A DNA stretch of 37,672 bases from assembly GCA_021372725.1 (NCBI GenBank), contig JAJFTV010000044.1, positions 1 to 37,672 of the forward strand, in the 5' to 3' direction. Below are positions 16,504-25,840 of this stretch, in pieces (within the stretch, counting starts at the first letter, position 1; each line of letters starts with the position of its first letter). The notes under the pieces were generated by a model, which was not told the DNA's origin, did not search any database, and saw only the letters and a program-made list of their open reading frames with translations. Origin of the DNA: Chloroflexota bacterium (GTDB lineage: Bacteria > Chloroflexota > Anaerolineae > Anaerolineales > Anaerolineaceae). The position numbers and the translations under genes are program-made.

Positions 16504-18990
16504 ATGCATTACGGTTACTTTAGCGATGAACGCCTTGAATATGTCATTACCCAACCTGATACACCCATGCCATGGATCAACTACCTGGGCTATGATAATT
16601 ATTTCGGAATTATCTCCAATACTGCCGGGGGTTACTCATTTTACAAGGACGCCCGTCTCCGCCGCCTGATCCGATACCGTTATAACAATGCCCCGTTGGA
16701 TGAAGGGGGTCGTAATATATACATTCGCGATAATGACGCTGAGAAACCCTTTTTCTGGTCTCCCACCTGGCAACCAACGCGAACCCCCCTTGATTCCTAC
16801 GAGTGCCGCCATGGAATGGGATACACAGTTATCCACTCCAGGCTGGCGGATATCGAAGCACAGGTTCGATACTTCATTCCGATGAAGGAAAACCTGGAAA
16901 TTTGGGAGTTGACCATTGAAAATCAACGCAACAAACCTGCCAACCTTTCGATTTTTTCCGCAGTTGAATTCTGCCTGTGGGATGCCCTGGATGATGCCGT
17001 CAATTTCCAACGTAATTACTCGATTGGAGAAGTTGAAGTTGAAGACAACATCATCTACCACAAATCCGAATACAGGGAACGCCGCAATCACTTTGCTTAT
17101 TTCACCTGTTCAGAACCTTTGACGGGTTTCGATACACAGCGCGAATCATTCCTGGGGTCTTACCGGGGATGGGATTCACCACAGGCAGTTGAAACCGACC
17201 GGATGTCTGGCTCGATTGCACAGGGCTGGCAGCCTGTTGGCGCATTACAAATCAGGTTACACCTGAAGCCGGGTGAAAAACGGAAAGTGATCTTTCTCCT
17301 CGGCTATCATGAAAATCCCGAAGCTGAAAAGTTCAATCCGCCTGGTTCTCAAATCATCAACAAGCTGACAGTAAAACCGGTCATTGCCCGCTATCTTCAG
17401 CCAGAGGCTGTGGAAGAGGCATTTCAATATTTGCAAGATTATTATCGGAAATTGTTAAGTCAATTTCAGGTAACCACACCCGATTTGCACACCAATCGCA
17501 TGGTCAATATATGGAACGCCTATCAGGTCATGGTTACTTTCAACTTCTCCCGTTCCGCATCGTATTTCGAGTCAGGCATCGGGCGCGGTATGGGTTTCCG
17601 CGACTCGAACCAGGATTTGCTCGGCTTTATGCATCTTGAGCCTGAACGGGCAAGGCAGCGCATTCTGGATCTGGCCAGCACACAACTGCCGTCAGGAGGG
17701 GCATATCATCAATACCAGCCATTAACCAAACGCGGCAATGACGATATCGGCAGCGGCTTTAACGATGATCCCCTTTGGCTGGTGCTATCGGTTACGGCAT
17801 ACATCAAGGAGACCGGCCACTGGAACATCCTTGACGAATTAATCCCCTACGACAATACTCCCGGAACAGAGGAGCCGCTCTATGGTCATTTGCAGCGATC
17901 CATCCAGTACACGCTTGACCACCTCGGGCCGCACAATTTACCATTAATGGGTCGCGCGGATTGGAACGACTGTCTCAATTTGAACTGCTTCTCCACCACA
18001 CCCGGTCAATCATTTCAAACTGCGACCAATATCGAAGGCAAAATTGCCGAGAGCGTATTCATTGCCGGCATGTTTGTTCTGGCAGCCAAGGAAATGCTCG
18101 AGTTAAGCGAAAAAATCGAAAAAGCAATCATCAATAAGGAAATGAGAGGTCAATTTCCCGTCCTGTCTTCCCAATATTTACACCAAATAATTGGAGAAAT
18201 GGAAAAAGCCATTTGGGAAGCAGGCTGGGACGGAGACTGGTTTCGCAGGGCTTATGATGCTCATGGAAACCTCATCGGGTCAAAAGAATGTGGGGAAGGA
18301 CAGATTTTCATCGAGCCACAGGGGATGTGCATCATGGCCGGGCTTGGCACAAAGGATGGACGTGCCAGGCAGGCGCTGGATTCGGTTGCGGAGCGCCTGG
18401 CAACTCCACACGGGATCGTACTTCACCAACCGGCTTATACGCACTATTATCTTAATCTGGGCGAGATTTCATCCTATCCTCCTGGCTACAAGGAAAACGG
18501 CGGGGTTTTTTGCCATACCAATCCATGGATCATGATTGCTGAAACAAAAGTTGGGCGCGGGGATAAGGCCCACGATTATTATTTGCGCATTAATCCCTCC
18601 GCACGCGAGCATTTCAGCGATCTCCATCACTGCGAACCATACGTCTATTCACAGATGATTTCCGGACGGGATGCCGTTAAACCGGGAGAAGCAAAGAACT
18701 CCTGGTTAACCGGCACTGCTTCCTGGAACTATATTGCCATTACCCAATGGATACTGGGTATTCGCCCTACTTATGAAGGATTACAAGTCGCACCGGTTAT
18801 TCCACAAAGCTGGAATCATTTTGAAGCAACACGCATTTTCAGGGGGGTGAGATATTACCTGGAAGTTGAAAGAATAGGACCCGGGAATGAAGTTGAGCTT
18901 GAAGTGGATGGCGTACCGGTCGAGGGCACTATTATTCCCCTCCCGCTCTCTGATAAACAAACCGTTCAGGTTAAGGTAAAAATACACTGA
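16504..18990 (+). CDS. GH94 disaccharide phosphorylase, probably cellobiose phosphorylase
   Basis: The 828-residue length is that of GH94 phosphorylases. The N-terminal MHYGYFSDERLEYVITQPDT and NTAGGYSFYKDARLRR blocks belong to the beta-sandwich domain. GMGFRDSNQDLLG and GRADWNDCLNL lie in the alpha/alpha barrel; Asp489 in WND corresponds, from memory, to the general acid of characterised enzymes. KENGGVFCHTNPW and SWLTGTASWNY are further family blocks. Cellobiose phosphorylase (EC 2.4.1.20) converts cellobiose and phosphate to glucose 1-phosphate and glucose in the cytoplasm. The DSNQDLLGF and DWNDCLNLNCFS segments favour cellobiose over chitobiose specificity, but this is a by-eye judgement. 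AGGAG lies seven bases before the start. It is the sixth gene of the operon and overlaps the next by one base. Confidence 0.88.
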   Translation: MHYGYFSDERLEYVITQPDTPMPWINYLGYDNYFGIISNTAGGYSFYKDARLRRLIRYRYNNAPLDEGGRNIYIRDNDAEKPFFWSPTWQPTRTPLDSYECRHGMGYTVIHSRLADIEAQVRYFIPMKENLEIWELTIENQRNKPANLSIFSAVEFCLWDALDDAVNFQRNYSIGEVEVEDNIIYHKSEYRERRNHFAYFTCSEPLTGFDTQRESFLGSYRGWDSPQAVETDRMSGSIAQGWQPVGALQIRLHLKPGEKRKVIFLLGYHENPEAEKFNPPGSQIINKLTVKPVIARYLQPEAVEEAFQYLQDYYRKLLSQFQVTTPDLHTNRMVNIWNAYQVMVTFNFSRSASYFESGIGRGMGFRDSNQDLLGFMHLEPERARQRILDLASTQLPSGGAYHQYQPLTKRGNDDIGSGFNDDPLWLVLSVTAYIKETGHWNILDELIPYDNTPGTEEPLYGHLQRSIQYTLDHLGPHNLPLMGRADWNDCLNLNCFSTTPGQSFQTATNIEGKIAESVFIAGMFVLAAKEMLELSEKIEKAIINKEMRGQFPVLSSQYLHQIIGEMEKAIWEAGWDGDWFRRAYDAHGNLIGSKECGEGQIFIEPQGMCIMAGLGTKDGRARQALDSVAERLATPHGIVLHQPAYTHYYLNLGEISSYPPGYKENGGVFCHTNPWIMIAETKVGRGDKAHDYYLRINPSAREHFSDLHHCEPYVYSQMISGRDAVKPGEAKNSWLTGTASWNYIAITQWILGIRPTYEGLQVAPVIPQSWNHFEATRIFRGVRYYLEVERIGPGNEVELEVDGVPVEGTIIPLPLSDKQTVQVKVKIH

Positions 18991-21389
18991 TGCAATACGG
19001 TTATTTTGACGACGAAGCCAAAGAGTACGTGATCACACACCCCGATACGCCCCAATCGTGGAGCAACTATCTGGGTTCTACAGAATATGGGGCGATTATT
19101 ACCAACAACGCGGGCGGTTACAGTTTTTATCAATCGGGGGCCCGCGGACGATTCCTCCGTTTGCATTTCAACAGTATCCCAAAGGATCAACCCGGGCGTT
19201 ATTTTTACCTGCGTGATCGCCAGAGCGGTGATTTCTGGTCAACGTCCTGGCAGCCGGTTGGCAAGCCGCTCGACAGCTATTCATCCACCTGCCGTCACGG
19301 CACAGCCTATACGGTGATCGAATCCAGGTACTCCGGAATATCAACCAGGACCACCTACTTCGTACCTCTGGGAGAACATTTCGAATACTGGCAGTTGAAG
19401 ATTACCAACGAGACAGAATCACCGCGCGACCTTTCCGTATTTTCGTTCTGTGAGTTCACCAATCAATGGGACACCTATCAGGATCAGGTCAATTTGCAGT
19501 ATTCTCTCTTCATCGTCCGTGGAAAACAAATGGATGACGGTCTCTTACGGATCGCCATCCAGGATCATTTGACCACCCAGAATGATGAGTATGGACAGCA
19601 CGATGTTGCCCGGCATGCCTGGATGGGTCTGGTTGGTGCGCCTTTGGCGGGTTTCGATACCAGTCTCGAAGCGTTTATCGGAACCTACCGCAGTTATCAT
19701 AATCCGCTTGCCGTAGAACAAGGTCATTGTTCGAACAGCGAGGCCTATGGAGACAATGCCTGCGGCAGCCTCCAGACGAATCTGGTATTGCAACCCGGGG
19801 AGAGCCGTGAGATCCTTGTGCTGCTTGGCATAGGCGATGCTCGTACGACAGGCAAAAAAATGATGGGCAAGTATGGTTCCATCCGGCAAGCCAATTATGA
19901 ACTTGAGAAACTGAAGGCTCACTGGCATGAGAAATTGGGCAGCCTGGTGGTGGAAACGCCGGATGAAGATCTGAACCACACCATTAATGTTTGGGGGCTC
20001 TACAACAGCCTGATTTCTTTTGCCTGGTCGCGCTCTGCCAGCCTGGTCTATAACGGCGAACGGGATGGATTGGGCTTTCGCGATTCAGTCCAGGATGTTT
20101 TGGGAGTGGTGGCTGCCATACCGCAGGAAGCCGCGAAACGGCTGGAACTGATGCTGACCGGTCAAGTATCCAATGGAGGTGCAATTCCGGTCATCAAACC
20201 CTTTGATCATCGCCCGGGGCTTGAAAAAAGACCCGCCAGGCAAACTTTCCGTTCCGACGATTGCCTGTGGTTCTTCAACGCTGTGCCGGCTTATGTGGCC
20301 GAAACCGGAGATCTGGATTTTTACAACAAGATCCTGCCGTATGCCGACCAGGGTGAAGCAACTGTCTTTGGTCACCTGAAACGGGCATTGGAATTCAATT
20401 TGGAACGATGCGGAAAGAATGGTTTACCCTGTGGTCTCTCCGCCGATTGGAATGACTGTTTGAAATTAGGCTATTATGGTGAGAGTCTGTTTGTGGCTTT
20501 TCAACTGCGACTGGGGTTGACCACTTATGCCGAAATTGCACAACGGCTGAGCCAGCCAAAAGAGGCTTCCTGGGCACTCGCCAAACGGGATACGCTGGAC
20601 ACGGCCATTCAAACATGCGCCTGGGATGGGAACTGGTTCATCTGGGCCATCGGTGAGGATGGTACCGTTTATGGAACAAAGGAAAAAGAGGAAGGACAGG
20701 TCTATCTGAATACCCAGGTTTGGTCGGTGATCAGCGGGGCAGCCAGGCCCAATCAGGCTACACGCTGTATGCAGTCGGTGCATAAGCACCTTTCCACACC
20801 TTATGGATTGATGCTCTCGGCTCCGCCCTTTGTGAGAACACCCATCGATGTAATGCGTGCGGTCGTTTTCAACCCGGGCGTCAAAGAAAATGCCGGTATT
20901 TTCAATCATACCCAGGGTTGGGGTGTCATGGCAGAATGCATGTTGGGCAATGGTGACCGTGCGTATGAGTACGTGCGCGCTTCTCTGCCCGCTGCGTATA
21001 ATACCCGCGCGGAGATCCGACAATGCGAGCCGTATGTCCAGGGGCAGACCACTTACTCGATATATTCTCCGCGTCCTGGCAATACCCGCACATCCTGGCT
21101 GACCGGTGCGGCTGCCTGGTCCTATTTTAGCCTTACTCAATATCTGCTGGGTTTGCGGCCGGAAATGGATGGGTTACGGATTGACCCCTGTATTCCATCA
21201 GAATGGAAGGGTTTTTCAGTTGAACGCAAATTCAGAGGGCGTAAAATCCGCATCAAGGTCCACAATCCGGATCATCTATGTAAAGGGGTAGCCAGGATGG
21301 TCGTAAACGGCGAGGCCATCGAAGGTAATCTCGTTTCCTGCGATTTGGCTGGTGATGAAATTGAAGTCGAGGTTTGGCTGGGCAGGTGA
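18990..21389 (+). CDS. GH94 disaccharide phosphorylase, second paralogue
   Basis: The ATG shares a base with the stop of the first GH94 gene (TGATG). The 799 residues keep the family blocks: MQYGYFDDEAKEYVITHPDT, NNAGGYSFYQSGARGR, GLGFRDSVQDVLG, SADWNDCLKLGYYGES with the putative acid Asp489, KENAGIFNHTQGW and SWLTGAAAWSY. It differs from its neighbour in substrate-facing segments: the Arg of GRADWND is replaced by Ser (LSADWND), and WNDCLKLGYYGES is closer to chitobiose- or cellobionate-type enzymes than WNDCLNLNCFS. It probably handles a different disaccharide made from the same polymer. Candidates are cellobionic acid, laminaribiose, chitobiose or sophorose-type substrates, which motif reading alone cannot separate. 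The gene ends the operon. Confidence 0.85.
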   Translation: MQYGYFDDEAKEYVITHPDTPQSWSNYLGSTEYGAIITNNAGGYSFYQSGARGRFLRLHFNSIPKDQPGRYFYLRDRQSGDFWSTSWQPVGKPLDSYSSTCRHGTAYTVIESRYSGISTRTTYFVPLGEHFEYWQLKITNETESPRDLSVFSFCEFTNQWDTYQDQVNLQYSLFIVRGKQMDDGLLRIAIQDHLTTQNDEYGQHDVARHAWMGLVGAPLAGFDTSLEAFIGTYRSYHNPLAVEQGHCSNSEAYGDNACGSLQTNLVLQPGESREILVLLGIGDARTTGKKMMGKYGSIRQANYELEKLKAHWHEKLGSLVVETPDEDLNHTINVWGLYNSLISFAWSRSASLVYNGERDGLGFRDSVQDVLGVVAAIPQEAAKRLELMLTGQVSNGGAIPVIKPFDHRPGLEKRPARQTFRSDDCLWFFNAVPAYVAETGDLDFYNKILPYADQGEATVFGHLKRALEFNLERCGKNGLPCGLSADWNDCLKLGYYGESLFVAFQLRLGLTTYAEIAQRLSQPKEASWALAKRDTLDTAIQTCAWDGNWFIWAIGEDGTVYGTKEKEEGQVYLNTQVWSVISGAARPNQATRCMQSVHKHLSTPYGLMLSAPPFVRTPIDVMRAVVFNPGVKENAGIFNHTQGWGVMAECMLGNGDRAYEYVRASLPAAYNTRAEIRQCEPYVQGQTTYSIYSPRPGNTRTSWLTGAAAWSYFSLTQYLLGLRPEMDGLRIDPCIPSEWKGFSVERKFRGRKIRIKVHNPDHLCKGVARMVVNGEAIEGNLVSCDLAGDEIEVEVWLGR

Positions 21390-21460
21390 CCGGAAATGAA
21401 CAGCGGGTAGACCCAATCCCATTGGGTAAGCTATTTTATCAGTCAGCCCAGCCTTTTTTT
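21376..21460 (+). terminator. Operon terminator after the GH94 genes
   Basis: GGCTGGGC (21376-21383, within the last codons) is complementary to GCCCAGCC (21446-21453), which is followed at once by seven Ts (21454-21460). Inside the loop a second perfect hairpin, ACCCAAT-CCC-ATTGGGT (21411-21427), can form. Together they resemble a rho-independent terminator with a long branched stem. Confidence 0.55.
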
Positions 21461-21536
21461 CTTATCCCTTTGATATCGATTTTTCATGCCAAAAATTCTA
21501 TTATCATAGATTGTGCTTCGCTATTTTTCACTTCCG

Positions 21537-23123
21537 CTAATGCGCCAGTACCCGTCCCGGCAGGGCGCGGGTATGTATGCCTTTTTCGATGACGGAGGTG
21601 CCGTTGACCAGGACGTACTCAATGCCTTCGGCGTACTGGTGTGGGTCAATAAAAGTGGCTTTATCGATGACCGTCTGGCTGTTGAAAATGGTGACATCGG
21701 CAAAATAGCCGGATTTCAGCAAGCCGCGGTCATGCAGGCCAATGCGCTTGGCCGGCAAGCCGGTCATCTTGTAGACCGCCGTTTCCAGGGAGAAAATCTT
21801 TCTCTGCCGTGCGAAATATCCGAGCACACGCGCGAAGGTGCCATAGTTGCGAGGATGGGGGTTTCCGTTGGATAGAATTCCCTCCACTGCGCGCCCCTCG
21901 CCATCGCTGCCAATCATGATGAAATCCTGTTGCAATCCATACTCCACGTTTTCTTCACTCATGGCAAACTGAACCATACCCGCATCGACATTGCTGTAAA
22001 GCAAAATATCCATCACGGTGTCCTCCGGGGATTTTCCCATTTCCTCAGCCAGGTCTTGCAGGTTCCGCCCGCTGTATTCGGGGTGACCCTCGCAATAGGT
22101 GATCAACGTGCCTTGCCAGTAGCCCGGGTTACCGTCTTCAGCATCGCGTGCCAGTGCTTTTCGGATTTCCGCACGCGTATTTTCGTCACTCAACCGTTTC
22201 ACGATGGCCGGTTTTCCATCCGCCACCGCCCAGGCCGGCAGCATGGAACTGAGCACGGTGCAGAAGGCATTATAAGGATACATGTCAGCGTAGACATCCA
22301 ATCCTTCCTGGCGCGCATCGCGGATCATCTCCACTACCTTTTGCATCTTGGGCCAATTGACACGCTGTTCGGCTTTGAGGTGACTGATCTCCACCGGAAT
22401 ATGTGCCCTCCTACCAATTTCTATTGCTTCCCCTACCGCCTGCAGGACGGTACCCGCTTCGCCGCGGATGTGGCTGGTGTAGATTCCGCCTTCCCGGGCA
22501 GCCACCCCTGCCAGCGCGGCAATTTCATCAATATCGGCAAAAACACCCGGCGGGTAGATGAGCCCGGTAGACAATCCCCAGGCGCCCTCCTTCATGGCCT
22601 GGCCCACATCTTTCTGCATGGCCTTCACCTGTTCGGCAGCGGGTTTTGCATCCGTCATGCCCATGTTTTTCTCACGCACTGTTCCATGCCCCACCAGCAT
22701 GGCTACATTGACGGCGGTGCCCACAGAACGCAACCGGTCCAAATAGCTGCCAAAAGTATCCCAATCCCAGCTCAGCCCAAAATTTCCCAGCAGGGAATTG
22801 GCATCCCCTTTTGCCTGCATTTCAGGGCTTAGCGGAGCGGAGCTGGTGCCACAGTTACCCACCAGTTCTGTGGTCACGCCCTGGTGGGTTTTGCTGTCTG
22901 CCGTAGGTCGCGTGGGCAGCGTGTAATCGGCATGAGAATGGATATCAATAAATCCAGGGGCAACCACCAGGTTGGAAGCGTCGATGACGTGTGCTGCGTT
23001 GGCAGTGCTCAAGTCGTCGATGGCTGCGATACGTTCCCCGACAATTCCTACGTCTTTGTGTGCAACAGGTGAACCGCTTCCATCGATCAATGTGCCGTTA
23101 CGAATAATGGTATCGAATTCCAT
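21537..23123 (-). CDS. N-acyl-D-amino-acid deacylase (D-aminoacylase), amidohydrolase superfamily
   Basis: The start at 23123 follows a full Shine-Dalgarno GGAGGTGA. The 528-residue protein has the small beta-domain start IIRNGTLIDGSGSP, the HxH metal motif DIHSHADY, the VGNCG Cys that D-aminoacylases use as a metal ligand, YTSHIRGE and EISHLKAE with further His ligands, and the IGSDGEG catalytic Asp. The C-terminus has HPRNYGTFARVLG and LPAKRIGLHDRG, both typical of this family. It removes N-acyl groups from D-amino acids (EC 3.5.1.81-like); some relatives act on other N-acyl compounds. It is the last gene of the four-gene minus-strand operon. Confidence 0.9.
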   Translation of the reverse strand: MEFDTIIRNGTLIDGSGSPVAHKDVGIVGERIAAIDDLSTANAAHVIDASNLVVAPGFIDIHSHADYTLPTRPTADSKTHQGVTTELVGNCGTSSAPLSPEMQAKGDANSLLGNFGLSWDWDTFGSYLDRLRSVGTAVNVAMLVGHGTVREKNMGMTDAKPAAEQVKAMQKDVGQAMKEGAWGLSTGLIYPPGVFADIDEIAALAGVAAREGGIYTSHIRGEAGTVLQAVGEAIEIGRRAHIPVEISHLKAEQRVNWPKMQKVVEMIRDARQEGLDVYADMYPYNAFCTVLSSMLPAWAVADGKPAIVKRLSDENTRAEIRKALARDAEDGNPGYWQGTLITYCEGHPEYSGRNLQDLAEEMGKSPEDTVMDILLYSNVDAGMVQFAMSEENVEYGLQQDFIMIGSDGEGRAVEGILSNGNPHPRNYGTFARVLGYFARQRKIFSLETAVYKMTGLPAKRIGLHDRGLLKSGYFADVTIFNSQTVIDKATFIDPHQYAEGIEYVLVNGTSVIEKGIHTRALPGRVLAH

Positions 23124-23155
23124 TTTTCACCTCCGAATTTGCCTGCAATGGGACA

Positions 23156-24334
23156 TCAAGCGATGTTCTCTTTGAATTCCTGTTTTACCCGCTGCAGGAA
23201 GGCCTCATCCGACAACAGATCACAGCCCGCCAGTGCCAGCGCCTTACCGGCGCGCAACAGGGCTTCATCGGCATAAGGGGTTGCCGCAGCAGTGCAAAAT
23301 TCCCGCGTATGTGAATGCAGTATCTTCCCGTCGGCGATATCGATCAGGACGTGCACGGCAGGTACCCCATGTGATACGTTTCCCATATCCACCGAGCCAA
23401 AAGAGTCAGGCGCAGAGTGGAAAGGTTTGGCTCCCAGTGCTTCGGCGTAACTTTGCACGCGTTCTGCCAGCGCCATGTTGTTCAACATGTCATCAAAACT
23501 GAATTCATAGTTTTCAAATTCAACGCGCGTCCCGCTGGCGAGAGCCGCACCCTGTGCGCAGGCTTTGAATTTTTCCACCAACTGGTTGAGATATTTGCGG
23601 GTTTTGGCGCGCACATAGAAACGCCCCTGAGCCTTCTCAGGAATGATATTCGGGGCGGCTCCGCCGTAGGTGACGATGCCATGGATGCGGGCGTCCGGCT
23701 GCACCTGCTGGCGCAGCGCATTGATCCCGTTGAAAAGAAGAATCAACCCGTCCAGGGCGTTTTTCCCTTCCCAGGGCGTGGCGGCTGCATGCGAAGGCTT
23801 TCCAAAATACGTGACCTGAATGGCATCCATGGCCAGTGATTCTGTACGTACGTAATTCCCATCATGCGGGTGGATCATGAGGGCAGCGTCCACTTGCCGG
23901 AATGCGCCCTTTTCGACCATCCAAACTTTTGCTCCGTTGGTTTCTTCTGCGGGTGTGCCAATCACCCACAACTCACCTCCCAGTCGATCCACCACAGCCC
24001 CCAGCCCGATACCCGCTGCCAGTGAAGCGGAGCCAATCACGTTATGCCCGCAGCCATGCCCGATTTCCGGCAGGGCATCATACTCACAGAGGAATGCCAC
24101 GCGCGGGCCGCCGCCGTTCCCTTTGCGGGCGCAAAAGGCAGTGGGAAGACCCGTATATCCGCGTTCCACCTTAAATTGAAAGCTTTCGAGCACCCGCGTC
24201 AACAGATCAGAGGCGAATACTTCCTGGTCGCCCAGCTCAGGGTGTTCATGGATCTGGTGAGATACATCCAATATTTTTTCACGCGCCGAATCGACGGCGG
24301 TTATGATTTCTTGTTGTAGATTGTTATTTATCAT
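23156..24334 (-). CDS. M20D-type metal amidohydrolase (AbgB/N-acyl amino acid hydrolase-like)
   Basis: The 392-residue enzyme starts after GGGAG. It carries the M20D features: HQIHEHPELGDQEVFAS near the N-terminus, GHGCGHNVIG with a metal Cys/His, the PAEETNGAK catalytic/metal Glu pair, and a dimerisation domain beginning YFGKPSHAAATPWEGKNA. The metal-binding His near the end lies in HSHTREF. Relatives cleave N-acyl or p-aminobenzoyl-glutamate amides and indole-acetyl amino acids. Its place between a carrier and a D-aminoacylase suggests cytoplasmic deacylation of an imported amide. The closest named relative seems to be AbgB, but specificity is open. Confidence 0.87.
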   Translation of the reverse strand: MINNNLQQEIITAVDSAREKILDVSHQIHEHPELGDQEVFASDLLTRVLESFQFKVERGYTGLPTAFCARKGNGGGPRVAFLCEYDALPEIGHGCGHNVIGSASLAAGIGLGAVVDRLGGELWVIGTPAEETNGAKVWMVEKGAFRQVDAALMIHPHDGNYVRTESLAMDAIQVTYFGKPSHAAATPWEGKNALDGLILLFNGINALRQQVQPDARIHGIVTYGGAAPNIIPEKAQGRFYVRAKTRKYLNQLVEKFKACAQGAALASGTRVEFENYEFSFDDMLNNMALAERVQSYAEALGAKPFHSAPDSFGSVDMGNVSHGVPAVHVLIDIADGKILHSHTREFCTAAATPYADEALLRAGKALALAGCDLLSDEAFLQRVKQEFKENIA

Positions 24335-24349
24335 TGTTTCTCCCGTTAG

Positions 24350-24382
24350 AAGGAGTGGGAGTCATGGCGACTCCCACTCCTT
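24350..24382 (-). terminator. Intercistronic hairpin between the YfcC-type carrier and M20D genes
   Basis: AAGGAGTGGGAGTC (24350-24363) pairs over all 14 bases with 24369-24382 around a 5-nt loop. It is inside the minus-strand operon, has no T-run, and follows the carrier gene, so a role as mRNA stabiliser or attenuator is more likely than full termination. Confidence 0.6.
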
Positions 24383-24429
24383 GTGCCTACACTCAAACTG
24401 GTCGCTTCAGTGAACTGTTTTACTCGATC

Positions 24430-25821
24430 TTAGAAAGGCCCAAACTTGATGAGCTGTGCAATGATAACGAAGATGGCCCCCTCAGCCAGGAAGATAAGGA
24501 AGAGAGGCCAATACCACTTGACCCATTTTTCATAAGGCACCTTGGCAAGCGCAACACCTGCAAGGAGATACCCTGAAGTGGGGATGATGATGTTGGTGAA
24601 ACCGTCTGCAAACTGATACACCAGCACGGCAGTCTGCTGTGTGATGCCCAACAGAGTAGCCAATGGGCCCATGATAGGCATGGTCACAGAAGCCATACCG
24701 GAGCCGGACGGAATGAGGAACGAAATGATCAATTGCACGACGTACATGCCGATCACCGACAGAACCGGTGGAAGGGCTGCCACCGCCGCCGCAAGGGCAT
24801 GGACGATAGTGTGCAGAATGGCACCCTGCTTGAGAACCACCAGGATTGCGCGTGCTACGCCAACCACCAGAGCTCCTACCGCCAGGGCAGTGGCTCCGTC
24901 CACAAAGGCCTCAGCCATTTTGCTGGGGCCCACACCGCCGATGAAGCTACACACGATGCCCATCCCCAGGAACAACGCCGCCAGTTCATCGATGTACCAT
25001 CCGTATTTGTTCACCCCAAAGATCAATAACACGAAGGTGAGCAACATGGTGATCAAAACGATTTTATGCCGTGTTGTGAACTTTACGTCCAGGTCAGCTT
25101 TTTCTTCGCGTTTTTTGTCCTCTTCGTACATGATGCTGGCCTCAGGATTTTTCTTTATTTTGCGGGCATACATATAGATGAAAAGGAAAGCTGTAAGGGT
25201 GGTGAAACAAAAGATGACAACGCGGTACGGCAGGCCAGAGAATATAGGTAGTCCCACGATGCCTTGCGCCACAGCCAGTGTAAAAGGGTTCATGAAAGCG
25301 CCCGTGAAGCCAGCGCAAGGACCCACCAGCGCCAATGCCAGGCCGGTGATGGAGTCATAGCCCATGGCAATCATGAGCGGCACCAGCATTGGAATGAAGA
25401 CAAGGGCCTCCTCTGCCATGCCAAACGTTGTACCGCCGACGGAAAACAACACGACGATGATGAGGATCAGCAGCACCTCACGCCCTGACATTGCCTTGGC
25501 AACAGCCCTGATCCCGCTTTCGACCGCTCCAGTCGCCTGAACCATATTGAACGAACCACCGACAATGAAAATGAAGAAGATAATGCTGGCTACTTCTTGC
25601 ATGCCCAATGGGATGGATTTCAGGATTTCCCATGGGTCAACCGGGGAACGGTCGACCGGGTGATAGGATTCCGGGTCGATCAACTTGGTAGGGTTGCCTT
25701 CTGCGTCCAATTGGAGATCGTACGAGTTGGCTGGCAAAACCCAGGTCAGGGCAGCCGCTATCAGGATGATAATAAACAGGATCACATAAACATGCGGAAA
25801 CTTTCTTATCGCCTTTGCCAT
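24430..25821 (-). CDS. YfcC/DcuC-superfamily membrane carrier
   Basis: The start at 25821 (463 aa, MAKAIRKFPHVYVIL) is chosen because AAAGGAG precedes it; the longer open frame up to 26022 overlaps the end of the upstream peptidase gene. The protein has about twelve membrane segments, an early WVLPANSYDL motif, GGTTFGMAEEALVFIPMLVP, GPCAGFTGAFMNPFTLAVAQ and a C-terminal SGSGMASVTMPIMGPLA. These are features of the YfcC branch of the C4-dicarboxylate/arginine carrier superfamily, which is often found beside M20 peptidases. It probably imports the N-acyl amino acid or dipeptide used by the operon's enzymes, or exports a product in exchange. The substrate is unproven. Confidence 0.87.
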   Translation of the reverse strand: MAKAIRKFPHVYVILFIIILIAAALTWVLPANSYDLQLDAEGNPTKLIDPESYHPVDRSPVDPWEILKSIPLGMQEVASIIFFIFIVGGSFNMVQATGAVESGIRAVAKAMSGREVLLILIIVVLFSVGGTTFGMAEEALVFIPMLVPLMIAMGYDSITGLALALVGPCAGFTGAFMNPFTLAVAQGIVGLPIFSGLPYRVVIFCFTTLTAFLFIYMYARKIKKNPEASIMYEEDKKREEKADLDVKFTTRHKIVLITMLLTFVLLIFGVNKYGWYIDELAALFLGMGIVCSFIGGVGPSKMAEAFVDGATALAVGALVVGVARAILVVLKQGAILHTIVHALAAAVAALPPVLSVIGMYVVQLIISFLIPSGSGMASVTMPIMGPLATLLGITQQTAVLVYQFADGFTNIIIPTSGYLLAGVALAKVPYEKWVKWYWPLFLIFLAEGAIFVIIAQLIKFGPF

Positions 25822-25840
25822 TGTTTCTCCTTTTTCTCGA

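Noticed and set aside
20466..21140. Long minus-strand frame of 224 codons
   Set aside because: It lies wholly inside the second GH94 gene, which has clear family motifs; the antisense product has none.
21930..22832. Plus-strand frame of 300 codons
   Set aside because: It is antisense to the D-aminoacylase gene, has no ribosome site and a His/Cys-rich composition typical of shadow frames.
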